Origin: Phanerochaete sordida
Lineage: Eukaryota; Basidiomycota; Agaricomycetes; Polyporales; Phanerochaetaceae
Assembly: GCA_019973155.2 (NCBI GenBank)
Contig: BPQB01000075.1
Location: forward strand, 1 to 64,000
Direction: 5' to 3'
Length of the DNA: 64,000 nt
The translations under genes and the position numbers were made by a program. Shown piece by piece: positions 48,413-58,542 of this stretch. Within the stretch, counting starts at the first letter, position 1; the number at the start of each line of letters is the position of its first letter. The notes under the pieces are model-generated. The model saw only the letters and a list, made by a program, of their open reading frames with translations, ran no database searches and was not told the origin of the DNA.

Positions 48413-48710
48413 TGTAAGGGATAAGTAGTGTATTTAGCTTCCCTATTTTTCGAGTCCTTATCCTATTAATCCGCACGGCTTCACCGTGCTCTTACTGTAT
48501 AAGTCCCCTTTACTTACTCTCCTTATCTCCCTTTCTAGGTAGTAGTCACGTGCTCCGTCCTATATAGTGTAGACAGAGCCCGCCTCCTCCTGTATTTCGT
48601 TACTCCTTCGACTCTGAGAATCGAGTTCTTTCTCCGGTTCTCTCCCCTTCGTTCGAGTCTCGTTTCATTGTGTGGATACTCCATCTCGTTCACGAGTGGC
48701 TATCCTCACA
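48413..48710 (+). repeat. 5' LTR, 298 bp
   Basis: Starts TGTAAGGGAT and ends TATCCTCACA. A TATA box (TATATAG, 48561-48567) lies mid-LTR and marks the probable U3/R border, with a C/T-rich stretch after it. The sequence repeats at 57930-58227 without visible difference. Confidence 0.95.
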
Positions 48711-48852
48711 TATTTTGAACCTCTCTTGCTCTCTTTTCTCGTAACCGACAAAAACTTCGCTTCACTTTTTTCATCCCCTCTCGCTTTCTTACCCTCTGGC
48801 GACCCTCCGGCCTGATCACCCGTTGGACAACCGCCACCCACCGCTGTCCGTC

Positions 48853-51800
48853 ATGCCTACGCGACGCGGTACCGAATACCTGCGCAACCAGCAGGCTGCA
48901 CCAAAAGTCACCGAGGACGCCCCTGCCGGCGCTCCCACCGACACCGAAAATTTTCAGGCAGGCGAAGGTACGTCCCTCACGCCTCTCATGTCTGAATTGA
49001 CCATCGCGGAGGGCTCTGTGCCCTCTGCTTCTGCTCTAGGTTCCTCTGCGAGCGCGGCTGACCCCGCTGCGGAGAGCAACGACGTCGTTCCCCGTTACAA
49101 TCCGATGGATGGCGGGATGCCTCAGCGGATGCCCCTCCCAACGGAGCCGGGCCCTGAGAAGGCACCATCCCATGCAAACATGCCGGATGACGTGCAGGCT
49201 CCGTCAGGCATCGTGGCCTTCGACGACGAGCATGCTCTGCCCCGTGATGGGCCGCACCCGGGCACATTCGACCAGACCGTCGAAGGCGCCGACCAGTATA
49301 GTGGCGTCAGCCTGTCTTACCAAGACGAGGACGACGGCTACATCCCTGCGCAAAGGACGACACCGCCACGCTCGCACTCGCCGCAGGGGACGCCCCTCGA
49401 CACCAACACGCGGTACTTCAGCGCCGCTGATTTCGCTGCCGCAGCCCCAAACAGGCACAGCAACTCCCCTGGGGCAGACCGCCAGTCTTCGCCGTGGTCT
49501 GACATGGTTGACGACCGCACGGGCGAGTACGACGAGGGGCGGTTCGAGTACGAGCACAGCTCGATGTACGATGCGGCAGGGCGTGTACGCTCACCCTCGC
49601 CGAGCCTTAATATACCGCTCCCTTTGAATGCGTTGTACGACGATGTAATAGCGCTACTGGGCCCTGATGCCCTTCGTGTGCTGCGCCACAAGGCGCGCCG
49701 TCTGCCTCCAGTGGAAGAGCCATCGGCGTCGAGCCGTGGCTTCGCGGCTCGTGTGGAGACCTCTTCGACGCCGCGCCCCAGGCGGATCGCTGAGCCGGCG
49801 CCGCACCCTAAGGCTGAGCCGCAGACTCCCCGCGTGCCGCCTCGTACCCCAAAAGTCGAGTTCATCGACCCTCAGACGCCGCGCGCGCCGACTCATGCGG
49901 CTGACCATCGCACACCGGTGCCGCCGCGTCCGGACCCGCGCGCGTCCTATGCGCCGCCGGCTGAGGATGCTCCGCGCATTCCTGGCCACCTCAAGGGTAA
50001 GGGTCGCGCGCACGACGTGCCGCCGCATATACCGACGTTTGAGCCGGCACAGCAGCGAGAAGACACACGTGTTGCTGCACAAGTCGAACATGATGCTCGG
50101 TTGGCGCGGCTGCTGCAGGAGCAGCTCAATGCGGAGGTTCACCGACAGACCCCTCCCCCTGCTTATCACACTGCCCATGCCGCTGCCGCTTGTGACCAAG
50201 GTGTACCCGCTGATATTGGCAAGCCCCACGACGACTACGCTGAGGCGCTGCGCTTGCAGCGGACGTTTGATGACCAGCTCCGTGCGGAGAAAGAGCGCAG
50301 TTTTGCTTCCGCTCCCACGGCCGCCCCTCATCATCGCGCCGCTCGCTCTGCCCCCGCTCCTGCTACACCTCGTCCTGCACGCCCTTCATCTCGGCCGCCG
50401 CACACCCGACACGCCCAACAGCCCTCGCTACAGCCTACGTCCCAGCTGCCCGAGGGCACGTTCCTCCAACGCACGCTGCGCCGCAGCCACTCTCCCTCGG
50501 ACCCGTCCAGTTCTGACGACTCGGACGACGACCACTCTTCTCGCCGCTCCGCTGCACGCCTGCCACCGTCGACTGACACCGACTTCTCGGATCGCTCTTC
50601 GGTCTCGTCCGAGCCCTCGGAGCCTGCCAGCGACGCTTCAGAGCGTACCCGCAAGAAGCAGAAGGCCGCACACCGGCGCTGGCGCAAAAAGGTTGCGGAG
50701 CGCAAGATGGAGCAGTCTGGCGCGAAACCTGACCCGCCGTTTGTATACAATGGTGAGCCTAAGTACGAGACCTACGAGAAGTGGGTTGTTGAAGTCAAGG
50801 ATTGGCTTCGTCTTAGCTATATCCGACGGAAGCACCGCGTCGCTCGCCTGAAGAAATACCTCAGTGGTCCGGCTTTCCAATTCTATATGCAGTCCGTCGC
50901 TGCGCAGCCTTACAAATGGCGCCTCAAGGACTTCCTTGCCGACCTTTTCGACCACTGTTTCCCTTCCGACTTCCGTTCGCAGCAACGCACCCGCTTCGAG
51001 GCCTGGACACAGCGCGGAGGCTCGGTGCGCACCTATCGCCGCGAGTTGGAACGGCTGGCCGCCAGCATCGGCGATGTCTCTGACCGCGCGTTCGTCCTAC
51101 GCTTTTGGGCCGGCGCGGACCCCGCACTTCAACGCCACTGGCTCCTCAAGGGCCTCTCAGGCGAATGCGACACCATCTCCACTCTCGTCGACGAGGCCGA
51201 ACGCTATGAACGCGCGACGAAGGTGTATACCCGGCAAGCCCGTCTCGACCGGCGCCGCGCAGACAGCCCTATGGGTCGCCACGTCGCACCCTTCCGGCAC
51301 GACCTCCCGCGCCGTCGCTCCCGCGATTCACGCGGACAACGCTCACAGAACGTATCGCGCCGCGATCGTGACCACGGGCGACGTCGCGATCGATCTCGTA
51401 CGGGTCGCGACGGCCGCCGTGACCGCTCGCGCTCGCGCAACCGCGGGCGCCGCGATCATAATGGAGGCGATCGCGACCGACACCGCGGCAACGACCGGGC
51501 TGGCCCATCACGCAACACCGGTGCCCCGCGTACGCAGGCTGAACGCGACGCGTACCGCGCGCAGGGCAAGTGCTTCGACTGTGGCGAAACGACTCACCTC
51601 GCGAAAGATTGCCCGAAGAAGAAGACCATGCCGCGCCCGACTGCGGCCCTCCGTGCGGTCACCGTGGATTTTGATCACGTCGACCAGCTCTCTGCCCTGA
51701 AGGCGGCCGACTCACTGGACCTCATGGCGGTCGATTTCGGCTTCGACGACGGCGCCTCTGTCGCCACATCATGTATCGACGCGGACGGTGTGTACCACGC

Positions 51801-54800
51801 GGACCCGATGCAGGAAATTGAAGACGCTGTGCGCAACGGCCTCCTCCTTGGTACCCCATACACATTTGACTCCCCCGCAGACGACGCCGCGCCCGACGTC
51901 TATGACCCGTCGCGGTTCTCGGTAACTCACGACGGCGGGACCTCGTTCGTCGTCTCCGATGCCTACGCCGACCTCTCCCACTCTCTGCACATGTCGACGA
52001 TTCAGGGCCCCGACTTCGACCCTTCTACATGGCTAGAGACCGCCTATCTCGAGGCCATCCAGGCCGATCCGAGCATCTCTGGCTCCTACATGTCGACACC
52101 ATCCTTGGACGTGGGCTCATGCCCCGGGCGATCGCTGCCGGTGCTACAATCCGACATTGGCTCGCCGCCGCCACTGTTCTCGTACGCCCACTCGCCGCCA
52201 GACTCGCCCGATCCCGACTGGCCCCGTGTCTACACCGCTCTTGGGCGCGATCCGGGCTCCTCAACGGAGGGCGCGTCCTCCTCTGGGCCACCGCCTCTGG
52301 TTCCCCTGGAGGACTCTACGGGCTCCTCCACGAGCCTTTCCGACGTCTCGGACACGTCGCCGTCCGACTCGTCCGGCTCTTCAATGCCTGGCCTGCGGTC
52401 TGTCTCAGACTCTGACATCGAGGAATGGTCGCAATCCACTGACACGGACGACGGCGACGGCTTGTTCTCGGGCTCACGTGACGCCGGCGGCCGCTCTACG
52501 CCGTCCTCGTGTCGCTCCGCTGCATCGACTGCCGACGACATCTCTGATGGCAGTTCCGCCTCCGTCGCATCGTCCGATCCCGTCGAGGACAGCCTAGGCT
52601 TGTGCGCCGCAGCACCTCGTAAGCGTGCGAAGTCTCCGATCCTGAACGCCGCATCGAAGCTTGAGCGTACGTCCGCCCGCCCGAAGGACTTCCAGCGCAA
52701 GTTACCGCGCCCTGTAATAGTTATCGTCCATGTCAATGATCATCCTATTCGTGCTTTACTTGACTCTGGCTCCCTTGCTGACTTCATTTCGACCACTGTG
52801 GTTGACCAGCTCAAGGTACGTACGGAGCCCTTGGCGAAGCCTTTATCGGTCAATCTTGCCGTCACGGGCTCACGCTCGAAGGTTAACCACTCGGTGACCG
52901 TTCAGCTGCGTTACCAGGGTATCAACGCGCCTCGCCGCTTCGATGTGCTCAACCTCGACAGCTACGACGCTATCCTGGGCACGCCGTTCCTGTTCCAGCA
53001 CAGCGTCTTGCTGGGCCTGAACCCCACGAGGGTGGCTATCGGTAGTGACACCGCGCAGCCAATCGCTGGTGATCAGGCCATGACGTTGTCGAGTGTCACC
53101 ATGGACACGCTCGAAACTGACCTTGAGGCGCTGCGCACTGAGCTGCGGGAGTATGCGCTGCCTATGTGCAAAAATGCGGTTGACACGCCGCTTCCCCCTT
53201 TGCGCGCCATTAATCACACGATCCCGCTCATTGACGAATCCAAGACGTACCCTTGGCGTCCAGCTCGCTGCCCGGAGGCCCTGAAGCCGATCTGGAGGGC
53301 GAAACGCGAGGCCTACTCCAATACGGGCCGCTGGGAATTTCAGTCGGGCACAAACTCCGTGCCGCTGCTCATCCTCCCGAAGCCTGATAAAGGCGACGGC
53401 GTGCTGCGCGCGCGCACTACGTTCGACTGCCGCGCGCGGAATGACAACACACGCAAGCTTGCATCGCCTCTGCCGAATATCGAGGACATCCTCCGCAATG
53501 TCGTTGGCAAGCGTTACCGGTCCCTCATCGATGGCAATGAGGCGTTCGAGCAGATCCGTGTCGTGCCTGAACACGTTCCGCATACTCTGTTCAATACGCC
53601 TGAAGGCACTATGGTGAGCCATGTACTGCAGCAGGGCGACTGTAATGGCCCGGCGACGTATCAGGCTGTTATGAATCATATTTTCGCGCCTTACATCGGT
53701 GTTTTCATGGATGTCTATCTTGATGACATTGTGATATACTCGGACACTGCTGAGGAACACGTCCGACACGTCAAGCTCGTTATTGATGTACTACGCCGAG
53801 AGCAGTTCTACTTGAGCGCGCATAAACTCAACTTCTTCGCGTCGGCGTTGAAGATTCTGGGTCATATCATCGATGACAAGGGCGTGCGCATGGACCCTGA
53901 CAAGGTGGATCGCGTTGCAAACTGGAAGGTGCCGACGAACCGCGAGTTGCTCAGCGGGTTCCTCGGTGCCGTCGGATTCCTTGCCCCCGATTGTGAGGGT
54001 ATCCGCATTCCCATGGGCGACCTCACCCCGCTCACTGGCACGACTACTCCGTGGCGTTGGGGCCCTACTGAGCAACGCGCGTTCGACGCTGTCAAGGACA
54101 CCGTTCAGCGCTGGAGCGATCACCATCGAGTTCGCTTGGATTACTCACCGGACGCCCCGCCCATCCTTCTCATCACGGATGCAAGCCTAACCGGGGCCAG
54201 TGGCGTCCTTGCACAAGGCGCGGACTTGACAACTGCGCGTGTCGCTGCGTTTTGGAGCGGGAAGTTCAACTCTGCGCAGCAGAACTATCCCGTCCACGAG
54301 CAGGAACTCTTCGCGATTGTGGAGTCCCTCAAACGCTTTGCTGCATTCCTGTATGGCGCGCGTTTTCGCATCCTGACTGACCATAAGGGCCTGGAATTCA
54401 TCAAGACTCAGAAGAACTTGAGCCCTCGTCAGGTCCGCTGGCTGGAGACGCTGTCAGTCTTCGATTTCGAAGTGCAATACATACCTGGCGAGACCAATAT
54501 CCTCGCGGATGCGCTCTCCCGGATGTACGCTGCCGACGCTCCAGGGGCCGTGCGTAGTCGCACCGAGTATGCCGATTTCGCTGACGGTGTCGACGTCTCC
54601 GCGGCTCGCGCTGCACTCGCCGGCCTCTCTCGACCTGTACAGACCGGTCCTACGGTGGAAGCCTCAGTTTCTTCGTGGTGCCCGGTGCTGCAGAATGACG
54701 CACCAGTCGTCTCGGTGCATGCGGTCCAGACGCGCTCACGCGCACGGGCCGCCGCCGCGCCCCCATCGCCTGACCCCGCTCCTGACGCGAGCCCTGCTGA

Positions 54801-57800
54801 TGAGCCTTCGCCGACTGTATCGCCTTCGGATGAGGCTGAAGTGGCACACGGGCCTCGAGACGGCGTTGGTCTGGTACAAGATTCGGAGGGCGCCAGCACG
54901 AGCGCCGCCGCTCGGTCTCCCGAAGCGACGCTCGAGGCTTTCGTCTCACCACCACTCACCTCCCTCATTGCACTCGGCAACCCCGGCGTGGACCTGCCTG
55001 ACTGCCTGCGGGACCGCTATGCCGACGACTCATTCTTCAAAGTCGTTCTCGCAAACCCCTCCCACTATCCCAACTTCACGATCATCGATGGCCTGATCTT
55101 CCTGCGCGGCGACGAGCGCAACCTGCTCTGCATTCCCGACATCTTCATCGGCTCACGAAAGGTGCGCGAGATCGTTATCTCGCACGCACACTCCATCCTA
55201 GCGCACCTCGGTCACCGCAAGACGCTCCACTACCTGAAGAACAATGTCTGGTGGAAAGACATGGTGGCAGATGTACGTGCGTACTGCGACTCGTGCTCGC
55301 TCTGCGCGACGACGAAACCGTCTAACCAGGCTCCATTCGGCCTGCTACAGCCGCTGCCCGTCCCTTCCGGCCCATGGGAGACGGTGGGCATTGACTTTGT
55401 CGGGCCGCTCCCGGAATCACGCACCCGCCACGGCGCATTCGACATGATCACGGTCATTATCGACCACTTTTCGGCAATGGTGCACCTCGTCCCGTCCCTC
55501 CAGACGTACCGCGCGCGCGATGTCGCAGAATTGGTGTTCGACCACATCTACAAGCTCCATGGCTTGCCACGCGCTATCGTGAGTGATCGCGACTCGCTGT
55601 TTACGAGTTTGTTCTGGGATCGTCTGCACAAGCTAATCGGTGTTCAGCTCCGCATGTCGTCATCGTTTCACCCACAGTCTGATGGCATGACTGAACGCGC
55701 GAACCGCACGATGGAGCAGATGCTCCGACAGTGCATATCGCCGACGCAGAAGGACTGGGCCACTCGGCTGCCCGCCATCGAGTTCGCGATGAACTCCGCG
55801 CGTTCTGAGACGACGGGCTTCAGCCCTTTCTTCCTGAACTCTGGCCGCTCGCCACGTCCAATGCTTTGGGACGCGAAGACCGAGTTCCCGGGCGTTCGCG
55901 TGTTTGCGCAGCGCATGAAGGATGCGGTCTTGGCCGCCCATGACGCCATTATCCACGCTCGAGTAAAGCAGACCGTACAGGCAAACAGGAAGCGCCGCCC
56001 TGCGCCCTTCGCGGAAGGCGACCTCGTCTACCTATCTACGCAGAACCTCAAGCTCCCAAAGCAGCGCGCGCGCAAGCTTCTGCCGAAGTACATCGGCCCG
56101 TACAAGATCCTCAAAGACTACGCTAACTCGACTTACAAACTCGACCTCCCCTCCGAGCTCCGACAGCGTGGTCTGCACGCAAATTTCCACGCCTCGCTCC
56201 TGCGTATCCACCGCCCGAACGACGATCGCCGCTTCCCGGGCCGGCTACACACTCAGGTCACCGGCCTTGGTGAGGACGACGAGTGGCTCGTGGAGCGCAT
56301 CGTTGGGCATGCAGGACAAGCCGCATCTGCTCGGTTCAAGGTGCAATGGCAAGCCGGCGACGTCTCCTGGGCGCCACACAGCGATGTCGCTCACCTGTCC
56401 GCCCTTCAAGATTACTTTGAGGCCCTGGGCATTACCAAGCTCTCGGAGTTGCCCCTCGGCACTGCTGTACCGCCTGAGGATCCCGAGATTTTTGTGGGCG
56501 CGATCGGACAAATTTTTGCTTCCGCACGACCTTATATGGTCGCCGTCCGCCTCGCTCTACCTTCTCACGTCTACCACCCCGACGCTCCTGCTCTCGCGAT
56601 GGCCGACGCCCCAGCCACCTCCTCTGTTGCGGCATTTCGCCACTTCTACGAGTACGCCTTCACGCTGCTCACCAACCCGGCTGCTGCAGGTACCGTGCCC
56701 CCCGGGTACGATATCTGGGCGTTTTACCAGCATCATGTCACTACCGATGGCAGCGGCGGCACGCCTACCTGGCGCCCTCCGTTCTCGCCAGGATACACAG
56801 GTCCACGCCCCACTGCCTCGACTCCTACTCCCACGCCCACCCCGTCACCAGCACCGGCCCTTGATCCGTCCCCTGCACCGGATTCGTCCGCCACATCGAC
56901 GGTGACAGCGCCGACTGCCCCCCTCGCTCCAGCACCCAAGACCGTTGCCTCGGACGCAGCGTCTTTCGAGCGACAGCTGGCGCTACGGCAGATGAGGTAC
57001 GGCGAGGACGCCATCGACATGATCTTCCGAAACACGAACCTCTCGTCCCGGCGCCGCGGCGGACACCCCTCGGGTCGCGGAACCTTCGGGAAGCGCGGAC
57101 ATCACCACCGCCAGTACGTCGACACCTGGCGTCCCGACACCAGAACGTCCGACGGCAATGACGACCGCCGCGCCGACCACCACCGCGATGACGGCCCCGA
57201 TCGCGATTACGATCGCCGCCGCCGCCACGATGACGACCGCGAGAGCGACAGTGACCGCAGCTCCAAGCGCCGCCGCCATGATGACCGTAGTCGCTCACCG
57301 CGACGGGACGACCGCTCCCACTCGACCTCCCGTGACCACGCCGGTCCCACGCGCGACGTTGCACCGACCAACACGTCCGCGCCTACCCCGCCGAGTGCTG
57401 CTGCACCCACTGCTGACGCCGTTGCCGCGTTCTTCGGTGCGCTCCCCGGGTTCGATGGCAGCATGCCCGACTACGCCTTCCTTGGCATGCCAGACGCCTC
57501 GACGATGCCCGCCGGGACTTCCACGTCCACCGCTCCTACGGCTGCGCCTCGCTCGGACCCCGCTGAAGATGACGACGTCGATATGGGTGATGCGCAACCC
57601 ACCGCCCCAGGACCCTCGCAGGTGACATCCGCCGCTGGCACGACCGCCGCGACGACTTCATCGACTGCGCCCGGCGCTGCCGCGCCCGCGCCCGAGTCCG
57701 CACCTCCTGCCACGCCCGGCAGCGCTCACTCGACCGTGGCTGCCGGCGGCACCGACGACACGCCTCCGACCGACCCGGCCTCCCTCGCCGGTTTCGAGCT

Positions 57801-57819
57801 GATGAACGTTCAGCTTTAG
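48853..57819 (+). CDS. Gag-Pol polyprotein with long C-terminal extension
   Basis: One frame of 2988 codons from the ATG at 48853. The Pro/Ser-rich N-terminus is followed by a capsid-like Gag region (about 620-790), an Arg/Asp/Ser-rich tract and a CCHC knuckle (CFDCGETTHLAKDC, residue 907). A Ser/Asp-rich linker follows, then an aspartic protease (LLDSGS, Asp1304), reverse transcriptase (YLDD at 1622; the region before it reads QQGDCNGPATYQ), RNase H (ITDAS near 1775 to ADALSR near 1885), integrase with the HHCC zinc site (about 2111-2152) and D,D-35,E residues near 2180, 2243 and 2279, and a chromodomain (EWLVERIVGH, about 2473-2525) that may direct insertion to modified chromatin. About 460 residues follow, including an RD/RS-rich tract (2767-2830). 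Gag and Pol share one frame, so processing must separate them. Confidence 0.93.
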   Translation: MPTRRGTEYLRNQQAAPKVTEDAPAGAPTDTENFQAGEGTSLTPLMSELTIAEGSVPSASALGSSASAADPAAESNDVVPRYNPMDGGMPQRMPLPTEPGPEKAPSHANMPDDVQAPSGIVAFDDEHALPRDGPHPGTFDQTVEGADQYSGVSLSYQDEDDGYIPAQRTTPPRSHSPQGTPLDTNTRYFSAADFAAAAPNRHSNSPGADRQSSPWSDMVDDRTGEYDEGRFEYEHSSMYDAAGRVRSPSPSLNIPLPLNALYDDVIALLGPDALRVLRHKARRLPPVEEPSASSRGFAARVETSSTPRPRRIAEPAPHPKAEPQTPRVPPRTPKVEFIDPQTPRAPTHAADHRTPVPPRPDPRASYAPPAEDAPRIPGHLKGKGRAHDVPPHIPTFEPAQQREDTRVAAQVEHDARLARLLQEQLNAEVHRQTPPPAYHTAHAAAACDQGVPADIGKPHDDYAEALRLQRTFDDQLRAEKERSFASAPTAAPHHRAARSAPAPATPRPARPSSRPPHTRHAQQPSLQPTSQLPEGTFLQRTLRRSHSPSDPSSSDDSDDDHSSRRSAARLPPSTDTDFSDRSSVSSEPSEPASDASERTRKKQKAAHRRWRKKVAERKMEQSGAKPDPPFVYNGEPKYETYEKWVVEVKDWLRLSYIRRKHRVARLKKYLSGPAFQFYMQSVAAQPYKWRLKDFLADLFDHCFPSDFRSQQRTRFEAWTQRGGSVRTYRRELERLAASIGDVSDRAFVLRFWAGADPALQRHWLLKGLSGECDTISTLVDEAERYERATKVYTRQARLDRRRADSPMGRHVAPFRHDLPRRRSRDSRGQRSQNVSRRDRDHGRRRDRSRTGRDGRRDRSRSRNRGRRDHNGGDRDRHRGNDRAGPSRNTGAPRTQAERDAYRAQGKCFDCGETTHLAKDCPKKKTMPRPTAALRAVTVDFDHVDQLSALKAADSLDLMAVDFGFDDGASVATSCIDADGVYHADPMQEIEDAVRNGLLLGTPYTFDSPADDAAPDVYDPSRFSVTHDGGTSFVVSDAYADLSHSLHMSTIQGPDFDPSTWLETAYLEAIQADPSISGSYMSTPSLDVGSCPGRSLPVLQSDIGSPPPLFSYAHSPPDSPDPDWPRVYTALGRDPGSSTEGASSSGPPPLVPLEDSTGSSTSLSDVSDTSPSDSSGSSMPGLRSVSDSDIEEWSQSTDTDDGDGLFSGSRDAGGRSTPSSCRSAASTADDISDGSSASVASSDPVEDSLGLCAAAPRKRAKSPILNAASKLERTSARPKDFQRKLPRPVIVIVHVNDHPIRALLDSGSLADFISTTVVDQLKVRTEPLAKPLSVNLAVTGSRSKVNHSVTVQLRYQGINAPRRFDVLNLDSYDAILGTPFLFQHSVLLGLNPTRVAIGSDTAQPIAGDQAMTLSSVTMDTLETDLEALRTELREYALPMCKNAVDTPLPPLRAINHTIPLIDESKTYPWRPARCPEALKPIWRAKREAYSNTGRWEFQSGTNSVPLLILPKPDKGDGVLRARTTFDCRARNDNTRKLASPLPNIEDILRNVVGKRYRSLIDGNEAFEQIRVVPEHVPHTLFNTPEGTMVSHVLQQGDCNGPATYQAVMNHIFAPYIGVFMDVYLDDIVIYSDTAEEHVRHVKLVIDVLRREQFYLSAHKLNFFASALKILGHIIDDKGVRMDPDKVDRVANWKVPTNRELLSGFLGAVGFLAPDCEGIRIPMGDLTPLTGTTTPWRWGPTEQRAFDAVKDTVQRWSDHHRVRLDYSPDAPPILLITDASLTGASGVLAQGADLTTARVAAFWSGKFNSAQQNYPVHEQELFAIVESLKRFAAFLYGARFRILTDHKGLEFIKTQKNLSPRQVRWLETLSVFDFEVQYIPGETNILADALSRMYAADAPGAVRSRTEYADFADGVDVSAARAALAGLSRPVQTGPTVEASVSSWCPVLQNDAPVVSVHAVQTRSRARAAAAPPSPDPAPDASPADEPSPTVSPSDEAEVAHGPRDGVGLVQDSEGASTSAAARSPEATLEAFVSPPLTSLIALGNPGVDLPDCLRDRYADDSFFKVVLANPSHYPNFTIIDGLIFLRGDERNLLCIPDIFIGSRKVREIVISHAHSILAHLGHRKTLHYLKNNVWWKDMVADVRAYCDSCSLCATTKPSNQAPFGLLQPLPVPSGPWETVGIDFVGPLPESRTRHGAFDMITVIIDHFSAMVHLVPSLQTYRARDVAELVFDHIYKLHGLPRAIVSDRDSLFTSLFWDRLHKLIGVQLRMSSSFHPQSDGMTERANRTMEQMLRQCISPTQKDWATRLPAIEFAMNSARSETTGFSPFFLNSGRSPRPMLWDAKTEFPGVRVFAQRMKDAVLAAHDAIIHARVKQTVQANRKRRPAPFAEGDLVYLSTQNLKLPKQRARKLLPKYIGPYKILKDYANSTYKLDLPSELRQRGLHANFHASLLRIHRPNDDRRFPGRLHTQVTGLGEDDEWLVERIVGHAGQAASARFKVQWQAGDVSWAPHSDVAHLSALQDYFEALGITKLSELPLGTAVPPEDPEIFVGAIGQIFASARPYMVAVRLALPSHVYHPDAPALAMADAPATSSVAAFRHFYEYAFTLLTNPAAAGTVPPGYDIWAFYQHHVTTDGSGGTPTWRPPFSPGYTGPRPTASTPTPTPTPSPAPALDPSPAPDSSATSTVTAPTAPLAPAPKTVASDAASFERQLALRQMRYGEDAIDMIFRNTNLSSRRRGGHPSGRGTFGKRGHHHRQYVDTWRPDTRTSDGNDDRRADHHRDDGPDRDYDRRRRHDDDRESDSDRSSKRRRHDDRSRSPRRDDRSHSTSRDHAGPTRDVAPTNTSAPTPPSAAAPTADAVAAFFGALPGFDGSMPDYAFLGMPDASTMPAGTSTSTAPTAAPRSDPAEDDDVDMGDAQPTAPGPSQVTSAAGTTAATTSSTAPGAAAPAPESAPPATPGSAHSTVAAGGTDDTPPTDPASLAGFELMNVQL

Positions 57820-57929
57820 TGCGTCGTGTGGCGCACCTTTCCCCAAAAGTACCTCTTCCTAGTTTTCCCCCGTAGATTCCCGCTACTGTGTTCCTATGGC
57901 CTTTCTGGTTGAAAGCCCAGGAGGGCGTA

Positions 57930-58227
57930 TGTAAGGGATAAGTAGTGTATTTAGCTTCCCTATTTTTCGAGTCCTTATCCTATTAATCCGCACGGCTTCA
58001 CCGTGCTCTTACTGTATAAGTCCCCTTTACTTACTCTCCTTATCTCCCTTTCTAGGTAGTAGTCACGTGCTCCGTCCTATATAGTGTAGACAGAGCCCGC
58101 CTCCTCCTGTATTTCGTTACTCCTTCGACTCTGAGAATCGAGTTCTTTCTCCGGTTCTCTCCCCTTCGTTCGAGTCTCGTTTCATTGTGTGGATACTCCA
58201 TCTCGTTCACGAGTGGCTATCCTCACA
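57930..58227 (+). repeat. 3' LTR, 298 bp
   Basis: Appears identical to the 5' LTR over its whole length, starting TGTAAGGG and ending CCTCACA. It starts 110 bp after the polyprotein stop codon. Confidence 0.95.
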
Positions 58228-58232
58228 CGTGG
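58228..58232. repeat. Target-site duplication, right copy
   Basis: CGTGG, identical to 48408-48412. Joining the flanks at this word rebuilds the empty site downstream of the oxygenase gene. Confidence 0.85.
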
Positions 58233-58542
58233 GTTGCAGTTGCCGCTGCCCTGGGCCTTGTTCATCCTCGTCGCTAGATTAGGTTCGCGACACGGTTTTC
58301 TGTACCCGTTGTCTGTGGGGATATTGAACTCTGAAGAACAAGTAGGGCGAATGCTCTCGGACCCTGACATATCCTTTCATGGGCGATAAGGCAGGCGGTA
58401 TCGAGACACAATCCCGGGCCCTTCGCCTGCTTGAAAGACTCTACTTTGCGCACCATCGCGCTCAATCGGTCTGGCCTGGCGACGCTGTGGACAACATTGC
58501 AGTTTTGCAGCTCTAGATTATATTCAAACGGGGCAAAGAAAT
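58233..58542. other. Displaced downstream flank of the oxygenase gene
   Basis: Before the element inserted, this DNA directly followed the 2-oxoglutarate oxygenase gene. It now separates the 3' LTR from the 3' end of the minus-strand SDR 2 gene. No gene seen. Confidence 0.5.

Larger units (their letters stand above)
48413..58227 (+). mobile_element. Complete Ty3/gypsy chromodomain LTR retrotransposon
   Basis: The element is 9815 bp. It has two 298-bp LTRs (48413-48710 and 57930-58227) that begin TG and end CA, and a perfect 5-bp target duplication. A single open frame (48853-57819) encodes Gag, protease, reverse transcriptase, RNase H, integrase and chromodomain in the Ty3/gypsy order, integrase after RNase H. 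By eye the LTRs are identical, and no stop or frameshift interrupts the coding frame, so the insertion is recent and the element may still be active. A purine-rich tract (AGGAGGG, about 57920) precedes the 3' LTR and could prime plus strands. No TGG-type primer-binding site follows the 5' LTR. It sits 63 bp downstream of the 2-oxoglutarate oxygenase stop codon, in the same orientation. Confidence 0.95.

Noticed and set aside
48823..48852. Polyprotein start at 48823
   Set aside because: The codon there is TTG; the first in-frame ATG is 48853.
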